DNA of 42,820 nucleotides from Candidatus Faecousia excrementigallinarum. Its GTDB lineage: Bacteria; Bacillota; Clostridia; Oscillospirales; Oscillospiraceae. How positions within the stretch are numbered: position 1 is the first letter of the stretch; the number at the start of each line of letters is the position of its first letter. A program made the translations under genes and the position numbers. Positions 33,678 through 42,820 of the stretch are shown piece after piece. The notes under the pieces were generated by a model that did no database searches, was not told the origin of the DNA, and saw nothing but the letters and a program-made list of their open reading frames with translations. Location: contig DVFK01000112.1 in assembly GCA_018713285.1 (NCBI GenBank), positions 1-42,820 of the forward strand, read 5' to 3'.

Positions 33678-34736
33678 TTAGTCCAGAATCACCAGAGGTT
33701 TGATGAGATCTCTGGGCTTGTCCTTCATGAGCATCAGGGCAGGCTCCACGTTCTCAAGACCGTGGAAGGTGTGGGTGATGAGCTTCTCCGGGTGAATCCG
33801 TCCGGCGGTCACCAGCCGGGCCAGCTTCTCGGCACGGAGCCGTCCGCCGGGCATCAGGCCGCCCCGAATCTGCTTGTGACCCATGCCGCAGCCCCAGTCC
33901 AGCCGGGAGATGGGCACGCTCTCGCCCTCCCCCAGATAGTTCACGTTGCCAATGATTCCGCCGGGCTTGAGAATTTTCAGAGCCTGGGTGAAGGTGTTGT
34001 TGTCGCCGCCGGCTACAATCACCTTGTCCACCCCCTGACCCCGGGTCAGGTCCAGAATCTGCTCCACAATGTCGCCCTCCCGGTAGTTCACAATCCGGGT
34101 GGCGCCGAATTCCAGCGCCAGGTCAGCGCAGTTCTTCCGGGAGCCCACGGCGTAAATCTGGGCAGCGCCCCGCAGAGCTGCTCCCGCCACCGCCATAAGA
34201 CCCACCGGGCCGATGCCGATGACCGCCACATTGTCACCGAAGGTGATGTCCGCCAGCTCTGCACCGTGGAGGCCTGTGGGCACCATATCCGCCAGCATGG
34301 TAGCAGCTCCCAGGTCCATCCCCTCCGGCAGGTGGGCCAGGTTCCCGTCGGCATCGTTCACATGGAAGTATTCTGCAAACACGCCGTCTTTGAAGTTGGA
34401 GAACTTCCAGCCGGAGAGCATACCGCCGGAGTGCATGGGGAAGCCGCCCTGGGCCTCCAGAGTGCTCCAATCCGGGGTGATGGCGGTGATGATGACCCGG
34501 TCGCCGGGCTTGAAGTCTTTGACTAAGGCGCCAACCTCCACCACTTCGCCTACAGCCTCGTGGCCCAGAATCATGTCCTTCCGGTCACCAATGGCACCGG
34601 CCCAGACGGTGTGGATGTCCGAGGTGCAGGGTGCCAGAGCCAGGGGACGGCAGATGGCATCCAAGGGGCCGCATTGGGGCCGCTCCTTCTCCACCCAGCC
34701 GGTGGAGCCAATCTTTCGCATTGCAAAACCTTTCAT
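33678..34736 (-). CDS. adh: NADP-dependent secondary alcohol (isopropanol) dehydrogenase, TbADH-like
   Basis: MKGFAMRKIGSTGWVEKE..PLALAPCTSDIHTVWAGAIGDRKDMILGHEAVGEVVEVG..WGCGMGHKQIRGGLMPGGRLR..KDKPRDLIKPLVIL closely matches remembered TbADH/CbADH. Confidence 0.93.
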   Translation of the reverse strand: MKGFAMRKIGSTGWVEKERPQCGPLDAICRPLALAPCTSDIHTVWAGAIGDRKDMILGHEAVGEVVEVGALVKDFKPGDRVIITAITPDWSTLEAQGGFPMHSGGMLSGWKFSNFKDGVFAEYFHVNDADGNLAHLPEGMDLGAATMLADMVPTGLHGAELADITFGDNVAVIGIGPVGLMAVAGAALRGAAQIYAVGSRKNCADLALEFGATRIVNYREGDIVEQILDLTRGQGVDKVIVAGGDNNTFTQALKILKPGGIIGNVNYLGEGESVPISRLDWGCGMGHKQIRGGLMPGGRLRAEKLARLVTAGRIHPEKLITHTFHGLENVEPALMLMKDKPRDLIKPLVILD

Positions 34737-35006
34737 GTGTGTACCTCCTTGTGTTTGTTGAAGGCATGGTATCATGTTTTTTCAAATAAGTCAATATATA
34801 TCGATAAAAAAGTAATGAATATATTGTAAAGAAACCATGTCCTTCCCATAAAGAATTCCCGGCAGGAAGAAAGTTATGCGGAAAATCTTTCCCCCAAAAC
34901 CATGCCGCCAGGATACCACTTATCCGTCCAATGAAACCACTTATGGAAAATCGGTTGCGGATGGTTGGGTTATTTTTTATAATGTAGCCACAAGGAGGGA
35001 GGCACC

Positions 35007-35447
35007 ATGAAATACGAAATCCAGATAGACCGGGCATACCCGGAGCCAAAGGTTGTCATCTACACCGCCGGTGTCACCGGGGAGGTGAGCGGCCTTATCC
35101 GGTATCTGTCGGAGGAGCCTTTGGGGGTGATTACCGGCTTCCGGGAGGAGCGGGCGTACATCCTGGAGCCGGGGGAGATCGTCCGGATTTTTGCCGGCGG
35201 CGGAAAGGTCACGGCGGTGACGGGAAAGGGCGAGTATGGGCTTCGTCTGCGGCTGTACCAGGTGGAGGAACGGCTGGATAAGGACACCTTCGTGCGGATT
35301 TCCAACTCGGAAATCGTGAATCTGAAAAAGGCTCTGTCCTTCGATTTGAGTTTCAGCGGCACCATCTCCATCCGGCTCTGTGACGGCACCACTTCCTATG
35401 TGTCCCGGCGGTATGTGCCGAAAATCAAGAAAATTCTGGGAATATGA
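35007..35447 (+). CDS. LytTR DNA-binding domain protein
   Basis: FVRISNSEIVNLKKALSFDLSFSGTISIRLCDGTTSYVSRRYVPKIKKILGI. Confidence 0.9.
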   Translation: MKYEIQIDRAYPEPKVVIYTAGVTGEVSGLIRYLSEEPLGVITGFREERAYILEPGEIVRIFAGGGKVTAVTGKGEYGLRLRLYQVEERLDKDTFVRISNSEIVNLKKALSFDLSFSGTISIRLCDGTTSYVSRRYVPKIKKILGI

Positions 35448-35457
35448 GGTGAATACC

Positions 35458-35919
35458 ATGAAAAAACAGGTTCTTTTGTCCGCCCTGTGGGGATTTTCCC
35501 TGGGCATTGCCATTGGCCACGTGATTACCATTCTGCTCTCCTTCGCCCGGGGGGACGGAGGCTTCTACCCCTGTATGCCGGAGCTGATTGCCGAAATGGG
35601 GAGTGAGCTGCAGGCGGTTACTCTCCAAACCCTCCTGTACGGCTGTATTGGCGTGAGCTTTTCCGTCAGTTCCCGGGTCTGGCAGATGGATAGGTGGAGC
35701 CTTTTGAAGCAGACCGGGGTATACTTCTTGGTCAATGCCACGGTGCTTCTCCTGGCGGCCTATATCCTCCGGTGGATGCACCGCAGCGTGGTGGGATTTC
35801 TCATTTACCTGGGAATCTTTACCGCCATTTTCGCCCTGGCCTGGGTGATTCAGTACGGCATCTGGAAGCGCTCCCTGAAAAAAATCAACCAAAAGCTGAA
35901 CAAGCTGAATAACGGCTGA
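35458..35919 (+). CDS. DUF3021 membrane protein
   Basis: Four TM; immediately downstream of LytTR gene, the usual partner. Confidence 0.85.
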   Translation: MKKQVLLSALWGFSLGIAIGHVITILLSFARGDGGFYPCMPELIAEMGSELQAVTLQTLLYGCIGVSFSVSSRVWQMDRWSLLKQTGVYFLVNATVLLLAAYILRWMHRSVVGFLIYLGIFTAIFALAWVIQYGIWKRSLKKINQKLNKLNNG

Positions 35920-35927
35920 CGGTATAC

Positions 35928-35960
35928 GCCCCCGGAGGAATTTCCCTCCGGGGGCGATTT
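35928..35960. terminator. Terminator between convergent genes
   Basis: CGCCCCCGGAGG-aattt-CCTCCGGGGGCG-atTT. Confidence 0.8.
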
Positions 35961-35964
35961 GGGA

Positions 35965-36867
35965 TTACTTCTTTGCAATGGGCAGCCACAGCTCGCAGTA
36001 ACGGGAATTGTTCCGCTTGTCATTGCCCTCCTCCCAGAACCAGTGAATCACACCGATTTCCGGGGCTTCCCGCAGGGCGTAGCCGGAGGTGGGGAGCCAT
36101 TCTCCAATAGCCTTTTTTCGAAGGGTATCCATTTTTGTTGTGGGGAACTGGCACCGCTCTGTTTCGCACACCAGGTAACATCCGGCGGGAACGGGCACAT
36201 TTTCGAAACGGGCTGTAATGTCCGGGGGCAGCTCATCCATATCCTCCAGTGCCCACTGGGGGAATTGATAGGCAAAGTAAAAGTCGTATCCCTCCGGGTC
36301 AAAGTTGGTCAGGACCTGATAGACGGTTTCATGCTCCCGGCACATCCCTTCCAGAATATACTGCTCCAGCCGGGTTTCACAGGCAAAATTGTGATCCTGA
36401 TCCTGTTTGTCATTGGGGGAACCGGTGAAGTGGCGCTTGTAGCCGGTGAGCACCATGGCGGGTTTCTCTTCGATTCTGTAATTCATAACACTACCACCTT
36501 CCAAAGAAACTTTGATGGACAGGCGGGAAAAGGATTTGAGCATCACGCCCCGGCCCCGGGCCTGGGACGGGGGAATGCCATGGAATTTCTGGAATGCTTT
36601 TGCAAAGCTCTCCGGGTTGTCGTAGCCATACTTATAGGCCACATCAATCACTTTTTCCTGGGTGTTTGCCAGTTCCGCTCCTGCCAGAGTCAGTCTGCGG
36701 TTGCGGATATATTCTCCCAGGGTATACCCGCAAAGGATACTGAACACCCGCTGGAAATGAAAGGGGGAGGAAAAGCTTTCCTTTGCAATCTCCTCATAGT
36801 CCAGCTCCTCCGTGATGTGGTCTTCGATGTAGTTGATGGCGCTTTGAATACCGGTAATCCATTCCAT
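35965..36867 (-). CDS. AraC-family regulator with GyrI-like effector domain
   Basis: AINYIEDHITEELDYEEIAKESFSSPFHFQRVFSILCGYTLGEYIRNRRLTLAGAEL; C-terminal GyrI-like domain. Confidence 0.92.
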   Translation of the reverse strand: MEWITGIQSAINYIEDHITEELDYEEIAKESFSSPFHFQRVFSILCGYTLGEYIRNRRLTLAGAELANTQEKVIDVAYKYGYDNPESFAKAFQKFHGIPPSQARGRGVMLKSFSRLSIKVSLEGGSVMNYRIEEKPAMVLTGYKRHFTGSPNDKQDQDHNFACETRLEQYILEGMCREHETVYQVLTNFDPEGYDFYFAYQFPQWALEDMDELPPDITARFENVPVPAGCYLVCETERCQFPTTKMDTLRKKAIGEWLPTSGYALREAPEIGVIHWFWEEGNDKRNNSRYCELWLPIAKK

Positions 36868-36945
36868 GTTGTTCCCTCCTGTCGGGTATCAGTATAGCAG
36901 AGGCGGCAGCAAAAATCCTGACATGGTGTGCTGTCCCTGTCCGGG

Positions 36946-37404
36946 TCAAAGACTCCCTTCCAGCTTCAAAAGCCATTCCTTCCGCCAAAGACCCCAGGCG
37001 TAGCCGGTGAGGCTGCCGTCGGTGCCGATAACCCGGTGGCAGGGGAGGAACAGGGAGAGCTTGTTTTTTCCCACGGCGCCGCCAATGGCCTGGGCAGACA
37101 TGGGGCGGTCAAAGCGCCGGGAGAGATCTCCATAGGTGCAGGTTTTTCCGTAGGGAATCTCCCGGAGCATTGCCCACACCTCCATCTGAAAAGGGGTGCC
37201 CACCGGGTGCAGTGGGGGAAGTTCCCCGGGCTGCTCCCCGGCAAAGTACCTGTCCAGCCACCGGGCTGCCGGAAGAAGGGCCGGGGGGATTTCCCGGTCT
37301 GCCCCGGAGCGGGTTTTCCCGAACCGCACATCCGTCAGGCCGATTTCGTCCGCTGTCAGCAGAATCTCCCCCAAAGGGGAGGGATAAACCCCGGATACTG
37401 TCAT
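36946..37404 (-). CDS. ogt: Methylated-DNA-protein-cysteine S-methyltransferase
   Basis: IPYGKTCTYGDLSRR..QAIGGAVGKNKLSLFLPCHRVIGTDGSLTGYAWGLWRKEWLL. Confidence 0.95.
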   Translation of the reverse strand: MTVSGVYPSPLGEILLTADEIGLTDVRFGKTRSGADREIPPALLPAARWLDRYFAGEQPGELPPLHPVGTPFQMEVWAMLREIPYGKTCTYGDLSRRFDRPMSAQAIGGAVGKNKLSLFLPCHRVIGTDGSLTGYAWGLWRKEWLLKLEGSL

Positions 37405-38339
37405 TCCTGCACCTCCTGGTAGTCATCGGCGGGAGGGGGCAGGAACTTTTTCTTTTGGAAGGAAGCCCGCATCCCGGCAATAAACTCCTGCAAGGTGGGG
37501 TTGTTTTCCATGGACTTGTAGTAGATTCCAAAGGAGAGGGGCGGGCAGTCCCGGATGGGAATGGCGCAAACCCGGGTGTTTTTGGGCACCAGAATCTCCG
37601 GCAGGATGGAGACCCCATAGCCTGCCGCCACCAGCACCATGATGGCCTGCTCGCTTTCGCAGAAGTAGAATTCCCCGGGCTGGCGGTTGGCCATCAGCTC
37701 TCCGTGAATCCGGCCGATGTGATAGGGAGCCCGGGTGGGATTGAACAGCACCAGCAGCTCCTGCTCCAGGTCCTTCAGGGTGAGAGACTCCCTCCGGGCC
37801 AGGGGGTTGTCCAGGGGACACAGGCAGACCAGGGGGGTCTGGGTCAGCTCCTGATAGGCAGCCCGTACCCGGATAGAGGAATCCTCCCGGAAGGCCACCA
37901 CCGCATCCAGGTCCTCATCGTCCAGCAGCCGGTAAATGTGGTTGAAGGGCAGCACCGGAAGCCGGGGATGGAGCATGGGGAATTGGGCTTTCAGAGACTC
38001 CATCACAGGAATCATGAGAAACAGACAGATATAGTTGTAGCAGCCCACAGACAGAAACTTCATGGTGGAGCTTTCTGTCGCTGCAAACCGATCGGTCATC
38101 CGCCGGGCAATGGAGAGAATGTGCCGGGAATCGTAGAGGAACACCGCGCCTTCCCGGGTGAGCTTGACGCTGCGGGTAGACCGGGCGAAGAGTTTGGCGT
38201 TCAGCTCCTTTTCCAGAGCCTTGATCTGCTGGGTCACCGCCGGCTGGGTGATGTGCAGCTGCTGGGCAGCCCGGGCAAAGCTTAAATTCTCCGCCACCGC
38301 CAGGAAACATTCCAGCTGAAAGGTATTCAAAGAAACCAC
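37401..38339 (-). CDS. LysR-family transcriptional regulator
   Basis: MVSLNTFQLECFLAVAENLSFARAAQQLHITQPAVTQQIKALEKEL. Confidence 0.93.
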   Translation of the reverse strand: MVSLNTFQLECFLAVAENLSFARAAQQLHITQPAVTQQIKALEKELNAKLFARSTRSVKLTREGAVFLYDSRHILSIARRMTDRFAATESSTMKFLSVGCYNYICLFLMIPVMESLKAQFPMLHPRLPVLPFNHIYRLLDDEDLDAVVAFREDSSIRVRAAYQELTQTPLVCLCPLDNPLARRESLTLKDLEQELLVLFNPTRAPYHIGRIHGELMANRQPGEFYFCESEQAIMVLVAAGYGVSILPEILVPKNTRVCAIPIRDCPPLSFGIYYKSMENNPTLQEFIAGMRASFQKKKFLPPPADDYQEVQE

Positions 38340-38343
38340 CTCT

Positions 38344-38370
38344 TTATCAATAAGCTTTCCTTATCAATAA
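38344..38370. promoter_or_regulatory. Putative LysR operator
   Basis: TTATCAATAA repeated at 38344 and 38361; ATAAG-N5-CTTAT (38350-38364). Confidence 0.5.
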
Positions 38371-38448
38371 TAACATATTCTGAATTCACATTCAAGGGGA
38401 AAACGAGTATAATATCAGGCGAAAAATCAAATGATTGGAGGATACTGT

Positions 38449-40221
38449 ATGGTTAAATTGATTTTAGCCCAGGTGAAGCAGTATAAAAAAGCCTCCCTGC
38501 TGACGCCAGTGTTTACGGCGGCGGAAGTGGTGATGGAGGTACTGATACCGTTTATCTCGGCACTGGTCATTGACCGGGGCATCCAGGCGGGAAATCTGTC
38601 CCAGATTCTGCTGTATGGGGGTCTGATGCTGGTGATGGCCTTTTTGTCTCTGGCCTTTGGCGTGCTGGCTGGTCGTTACGGCGCTATGGCGTCTGCCGGT
38701 CTTGCCTGCAATCTCCGGGAAGCCATGTTCGGCAAGATTCAGACCTATTCCTTTGCCAATATTGACAAGTTCAGTACGGCAGGTCTGGTGACCCGGCTGA
38801 CCACGGACGTGACCAACATCCAGAACGCCTACCAGATGTGCCTGCGTATGGCAATCCGGGCACCCCTTATGTTCCTGTTCAGCATCATCATGTGCTGCAC
38901 CATCAGCCCCAGGCTCAGCAGCATTTTCTTCGTGGCTGTGGTGTTCCTGGCCATTGCCCTGTCTTTGGTGATTGCCACCGTGACCCGGATTTTCAACCAG
39001 GTGTTCAAAAAGTACGACGACCTGAACGCAGAGATTCAGGAGAATGTCTCCGCCATCCGGGTGGTCAAGGCCTTCGTCCGGGAGGATTTCGAGAAGGAAA
39101 AGTTCTACAATGCCGCCAATAACCTTTACAAGCTCTTTGTAAAGGCGGAAAAGCGGGTAGCCCTCAACGGCCCCATTATGATGGTGGTCATCTACGGCTG
39201 CATGGTGTCTTTGTCCTGGTTCGGCGGCCGGTCTGTGGTGTTCGGTGAGATTACCTCCGGCCAGCTGTCCAGCCTTTTCAACTACATCATGAATGTGCTC
39301 ATGTCATTGATGATCCTTTCCATGGTGTTCGTCATGCTGTCTATGAGCATTGCCGCCATGAAGCGGGCGGCGGAGGTGCTTTCCGAGGTCCCCGACATTC
39401 AGCAGCCCAAGGAGCCCATCCACGAGATGAAAGACGGCAGCGTGGAGTTCTCCCATGTCCACTTCTCCTACCGGCACACCGGCGGCGAGGAGGTGCTGGA
39501 GGACATTAACCTCCATATCCACTCCGGCGAGACCATCGGCATCATCGGCGGCACTGGCTGCGGCAAGTCCAGCCTGGTGTCCCTCATCAGCCGTCTGTAC
39601 GATGTGGATAAGGGCAGCGTCAAGGTTGGCGGCGTGGATGTGCGGGACTACGATATGGAGTTTTTGCGCAACAGCGTGGCTGTGGTGCTCCAGAAGAACG
39701 TGCTCTTCTCCGGCACCATCCTGGATAACCTGCGGTGGGGCAACGAGGAAGCCACGGAGGAGCAGTGCATGGACGCCTGTAAGAAGGCCTGTGCCCATGA
39801 CTTCGTGATGAACTTCCCCAAGGGCTACGAAACCTGGATTGAGCAGGGGGGCACCAACGTGTCCGGCGGTCAGAAGCAGCGGCTGTGTATTGCCAGAGCC
39901 CTGCTGAAAAACCCCAAGGTGCTGATTCTGGACGACTCCACCAGCGCCGTGGATACGGCTACCGACGCCCGGATCCGGAAGGCATTCCGGGAGGAAATTC
40001 CCGACGTGACCAAGATTATCATTGCCCAGAGAGTGTCCGCCATCGAGTCCGCCGACCGGATTCTGGTGCTGGACGACGGCAAGGTGGTGGGCTTCGACAC
40101 CCACGAGCACCTGCTGGAGAACAACGACATTTACCGGGAAATCTACCAGGTACAGACCCAGGGCGGCGGCGACTTCGACGGCCCTACCCCGGATGCGGTA
40201 CCGGAAGGAAAGGAGGCGTAA
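38449..40221 (+). CDS. ABC transporter ATP-binding/permease protein
   Basis: GGTGCGKSSL, VSGGQKQRLCIARALL, VLILDDSTSAVD; GGAGG RBS. Confidence 0.93.
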   Translation: MVKLILAQVKQYKKASLLTPVFTAAEVVMEVLIPFISALVIDRGIQAGNLSQILLYGGLMLVMAFLSLAFGVLAGRYGAMASAGLACNLREAMFGKIQTYSFANIDKFSTAGLVTRLTTDVTNIQNAYQMCLRMAIRAPLMFLFSIIMCCTISPRLSSIFFVAVVFLAIALSLVIATVTRIFNQVFKKYDDLNAEIQENVSAIRVVKAFVREDFEKEKFYNAANNLYKLFVKAEKRVALNGPIMMVVIYGCMVSLSWFGGRSVVFGEITSGQLSSLFNYIMNVLMSLMILSMVFVMLSMSIAAMKRAAEVLSEVPDIQQPKEPIHEMKDGSVEFSHVHFSYRHTGGEEVLEDINLHIHSGETIGIIGGTGCGKSSLVSLISRLYDVDKGSVKVGGVDVRDYDMEFLRNSVAVVLQKNVLFSGTILDNLRWGNEEATEEQCMDACKKACAHDFVMNFPKGYETWIEQGGTNVSGGQKQRLCIARALLKNPKVLILDDSTSAVDTATDARIRKAFREEIPDVTKIIIAQRVSAIESADRILVLDDGKVVGFDTHEHLLENNDIYREIYQVQTQGGGDFDGPTPDAVPEGKEA

Positions 40222-40224
40222 GCC

Positions 40225-42114
40225 ATGCATCAGAAGAGTTACGGCGCAAAATTCCAGGGCAATCCCTGGCCCATTCTGAAGCGGGTTCTGGGGTATATGC
40301 TCCGGGATTACAAACTTGCCTCCTTCCTGGCGGTGGTGTGCATTTTGGTTTCCGCCCTTGCCACCCTGAACGGCATTTTGTTCATGCAGACCCTGGTGGA
40401 CGACTATGTGGAGCCCCTGGTGGGGGTAGCCAACCCGGACTTTGGGCCTTTGGCAGGAGCCCTCATGAAGCTCATCGCCTTTTATGTGGTGGGTATCCTG
40501 GCTTCCTTCCTGTATAACCGGATTGTGGTGATTATCTGCCAGGGTGCCATGCGGAATATCCGGGTGGAGCTGTTCAACCATATGCAGAGCCTGCCCATCA
40601 AGTATTTCGATACCCACCCCCACGGCGACATCATGTCCGTCTACACCAACGACGTGGATACCCTCCGGCAGCTCATGGGTCAGAGCATTCCCCAGCTCAT
40701 TAACTCCTCGGTGACGGTGGTCATCACCTTCGCCAGCATGCTGTATATGAACATCCCCCTGACCATCTGGACGGTGTTCATGGTGTGGGTCATGACCCGG
40801 GCCATGGGCTTCATCGGCAGTAAGTCCCGGAAGTACTTCTCCGTCCAGCAGAAGAGCCTGGGCAAGGTGAACGCCTACATCGAAGAGATGATGGCAGGCC
40901 AGAAGGTGGTCAAGGTGTTCTGCCATGAGGAGAAGAATCTGGAGGAGTTTACCAAGCTCAACGATGAGCTGCGGGAATCTGCCTATAAGGCCAATGCCTT
41001 TGCCAACATCGTCATGCCGGTAAACGGCAACCTGGGCTACATCAGCTATGTGGTGTGTATCATCATCGGTGCCATCCTGGCCCTGAACGGTATGTTTGGC
41101 CTGACCCTGGGCACCCTCATCAGCTTCATTGCCCTGAACAAGAGCTCCACCCAGCCCATCAGCCAGATTGGCCAGCAGATGAACTCCGTGGTTATGGCTG
41201 TGGCAGGTGCAGAGCGGATTTTCGCCCTGATGGACGAGAAGCCCGAGACCGACGAGGGCACCACCCAGCTGGTAAACGCCCGGGAGGATGCCGATGGCAA
41301 TCTCACGGAGTGCCCCCAGCGCACCGGCGTCTGGGCCTGGAAGCATAAGACCAAAACCGGCGAGATTATCTACAAGAAGCTGGAAGGGGACGTGACCTTC
41401 GACGATGTGGACTTCGGCTATGAACCGGATAAGCTGGTGCTCCACAACATCAAGATGTACGCCACCCCCGGCCAGAAGATTGCCTTCGTTGGCTCCACCG
41501 GCGCCGGCAAGACCACCATCACCAACCTGATTAACCGTTTCTATGACATTGCCGACGGCAAAATCCGCTATGACGGCATCAACATCAACAAGATCAAAAA
41601 GGCGGATTTGCGCCGCTCTTTGGGCATGGTGCTCCAGGATACCCACCTGTTCACCGGCACGGTGCTGGACAACATCCGCTACGGCCGTCCCGACGCCACC
41701 GACGAGGAATGTATCCAGGCGGCAAAGCTGGCCAACGCCCATAGCTTTGTGAAGCGTCTGCCGGAGGGCTATCACACGGTGCTCACCGGCGACGGCGGCA
41801 ACCTGAGCCAGGGTCAGCGGCAGCTGCTGGCCATCGCCCGGGCGGCGGTAGCCAATCCTCCGGTGCTGATTCTGGACGAGGCCACCTCCTCCATCGATAC
41901 CCGGACGGAGGCTCTGGTGCAGGAGGGCATGGACCGGCTCATGGCTGGCAGAACCACCTTCGTCATTGCCCACCGCCTGTCCACCGTCAAGAACGCCGAC
42001 TGTATCATGGTTCTGGAAAACGGCAGAATCATCGAGCGGGGCAACCACGATCAACTCATCGCCGAAAAGGGCCGCTACTACCAGCTCTACACCGGCAAAC
42101 CCGCCCAAAAGTAA
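40225..42114 (+). CDS. ABC transporter ATP-binding/permease protein
   Basis: GSTGAGKTTITNL, LSQGQRQLLAIARA, VLILDEATSSIDTRTE. Confidence 0.93.
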   Translation: MHQKSYGAKFQGNPWPILKRVLGYMLRDYKLASFLAVVCILVSALATLNGILFMQTLVDDYVEPLVGVANPDFGPLAGALMKLIAFYVVGILASFLYNRIVVIICQGAMRNIRVELFNHMQSLPIKYFDTHPHGDIMSVYTNDVDTLRQLMGQSIPQLINSSVTVVITFASMLYMNIPLTIWTVFMVWVMTRAMGFIGSKSRKYFSVQQKSLGKVNAYIEEMMAGQKVVKVFCHEEKNLEEFTKLNDELRESAYKANAFANIVMPVNGNLGYISYVVCIIIGAILALNGMFGLTLGTLISFIALNKSSTQPISQIGQQMNSVVMAVAGAERIFALMDEKPETDEGTTQLVNAREDADGNLTECPQRTGVWAWKHKTKTGEIIYKKLEGDVTFDDVDFGYEPDKLVLHNIKMYATPGQKIAFVGSTGAGKTTITNLINRFYDIADGKIRYDGININKIKKADLRRSLGMVLQDTHLFTGTVLDNIRYGRPDATDEECIQAAKLANAHSFVKRLPEGYHTVLTGDGGNLSQGQRQLLAIARAAVANPPVLILDEATSSIDTRTEALVQEGMDRLMAGRTTFVIAHRLSTVKNADCIMVLENGRIIERGNHDQLIAEKGRYYQLYTGKPAQK

Positions 42115-42120
42115 ACAAAA

Positions 42121-42154
42121 CCCCGCAGCTTGATAAGAAAGCTGCGGGGTTTTT
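42121..42154 (+). terminator. Intrinsic terminator of ABC operon
   Basis: CCCCGCAGCTT-gataaga-AAGCTGCGGGG-TTTTT. Confidence 0.9.
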
Positions 42155-42184
42155 GTATCTGTCCTCTTCCTGCACCGCAGTACC

Positions 42185-42258
42185 GATACCGGGCGGGGCA
42201 GGGAAGTAACGAGTAGCAGAAAGCCATCGTGCGAAATTGACACCGGCGGTACGCCGGG
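42185..42258 (+). repeat. Repeat family C copy
   Basis: ataccgggcggggcagggaagtaacgagtagcagaaagccatcgtgcgaaattgacaccggcggtacgccgg. Confidence 0.8.
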
Positions 42259-42303
42259 GCTCCCTTGCCAAAGGGAGCTGGCGCCGGAGGCGACTGAGGG
42301 ATT
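42259..42303 (+). repeat. Repeat family A variant
   Basis: gctcccttgccaaagggagctggcgccggaggcgactgaggga. Confidence 0.75.
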
Positions 42304-42357
42304 CACAGCAGACACTTCCAATTCCCACAAATCCAATGTGGAAACGCAAAAGCCCAT

Positions 42358-42407
42358 AGCTCCCTCCGGGAGGGAGCTGGCACGGCGGTAGCCGTGACTG
42401 AGGGAGC
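42358..42407 (+). repeat. Repeat family A copy
   Basis: agctccctccgggagggagctggcacggcggtagccgtgactgagggagc. Confidence 0.85.
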
Positions 42408-42487
42408 CAGCGGGCGGTGCAGTTCCGGTTTGCTTTTGGGGTGGTACTTGATAGAGGTTATCAACGCCCCAACTTCCACCGCAGTAA

Positions 42488-42635
42488 CGATACCGGGCGG
42501 GTCAGGGAAGTAACGATACGCAGAAGGCTACCGTGCGCATTGTCTGCGGAGACTCGCCGCCGATACCGGGCGGGTCAGGGCAGTGACGACCTGCATCAGC
42601 TACCGAGCGAAATTGACACCGGAGGCACTCCGGGC
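42488..42635 (+). repeat. Two tandem copies of repeat family C
   Basis: cgataccgggcgggtcaggg at about 42488 and 42562. Confidence 0.8.
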
Positions 42636-42820
42636 GCTTGCCGGCGGGGCCTTCCTTTCTTCCTCCGGCAAGAAAGTAAGGAAAGTTGTCCGGCTCAAGG
42701 GGGGGATAACTCGCTCCCGCTCGAATTATCCCCCCCTTGAGAATCCCCCGGGTGGAACCATCGGAAGATTGACCCTTCGCTTTGGCTGGGGTGGTGGGGG
42801 TTAACCCCTACCCCCGTTTT
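42636..42820 (+). repeat. Repeat family B copy, running to the window end
   Basis: Matches 20326-20503 and 20803-20983, ending at tacccccgtttt. Confidence 0.85.

Noticed and set aside
39304-42357. 1017-aa minus-strand ORF opposite the ABC exporter genes
   Set aside because: Antisense open frame typical of GC-rich coding DNA; the plus strand encodes two clear ABC proteins with all motifs.

Overview
Chromosomal window from a GC-rich Clostridia, probably Oscillospiraceae-like (taxonomy inferred from gene content and codon style). Main loci, left to right: (1) a two-subunit ABC exporter operon with YgbA-, DUF454- and DUF4405-type proteins behind a TTAGC/GCTAA-rich leader; (2) a cobalamin riboswitch followed by cbiMNQO; (3) a PucR regulator divergent from a three-gene operon (ATC-hydrolase/V4R-like protein, GcvT-fold protein, SDR), with three copies of CATACA-N3-TGTATG between them; (4) a Tet(M)-like ribosomal-protection GTPase fused to a complete YacP/Rae1-type NYN endoribonuclease domain; (5) an Fe-ADH, a LysR regulator and an NCS2 permease; (6) a repeat-rich block, then TrhA/hemolysin III and a CBS protein; (7) housekeeping genes (5-FTHF cyclo-ligase, DUF1643, YfcE-type phosphodiesterase); (8) tRNA-Leu(TAA) with a duplicated 3' end; (9) an ECF sigma / LiaF-like / DUF4097 envelope-stress-like operon; (10) a TbADH-type secondary alcohol dehydrogenase, LytTR-DUF3021 pair, AraC/GyrI regulator, Ogt and LysR; (11) a second heterodimeric ABC exporter. 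Three interleaved families of dispersed intergenic repeats (A, B, C) occur at both window ends and at 20.1-21.1 and 22.7-22.9 kb. Their copies show compensatory base-pair changes, which points to conserved hairpin structure. The strongest candidates for something undescribed are the GTPase-NYN fusion, the covarying repeat families, the PucR/GcvT operon and the ECF operon without a recognisable anti-sigma factor. All family assignments come from reading motifs by eye; no database search was run.
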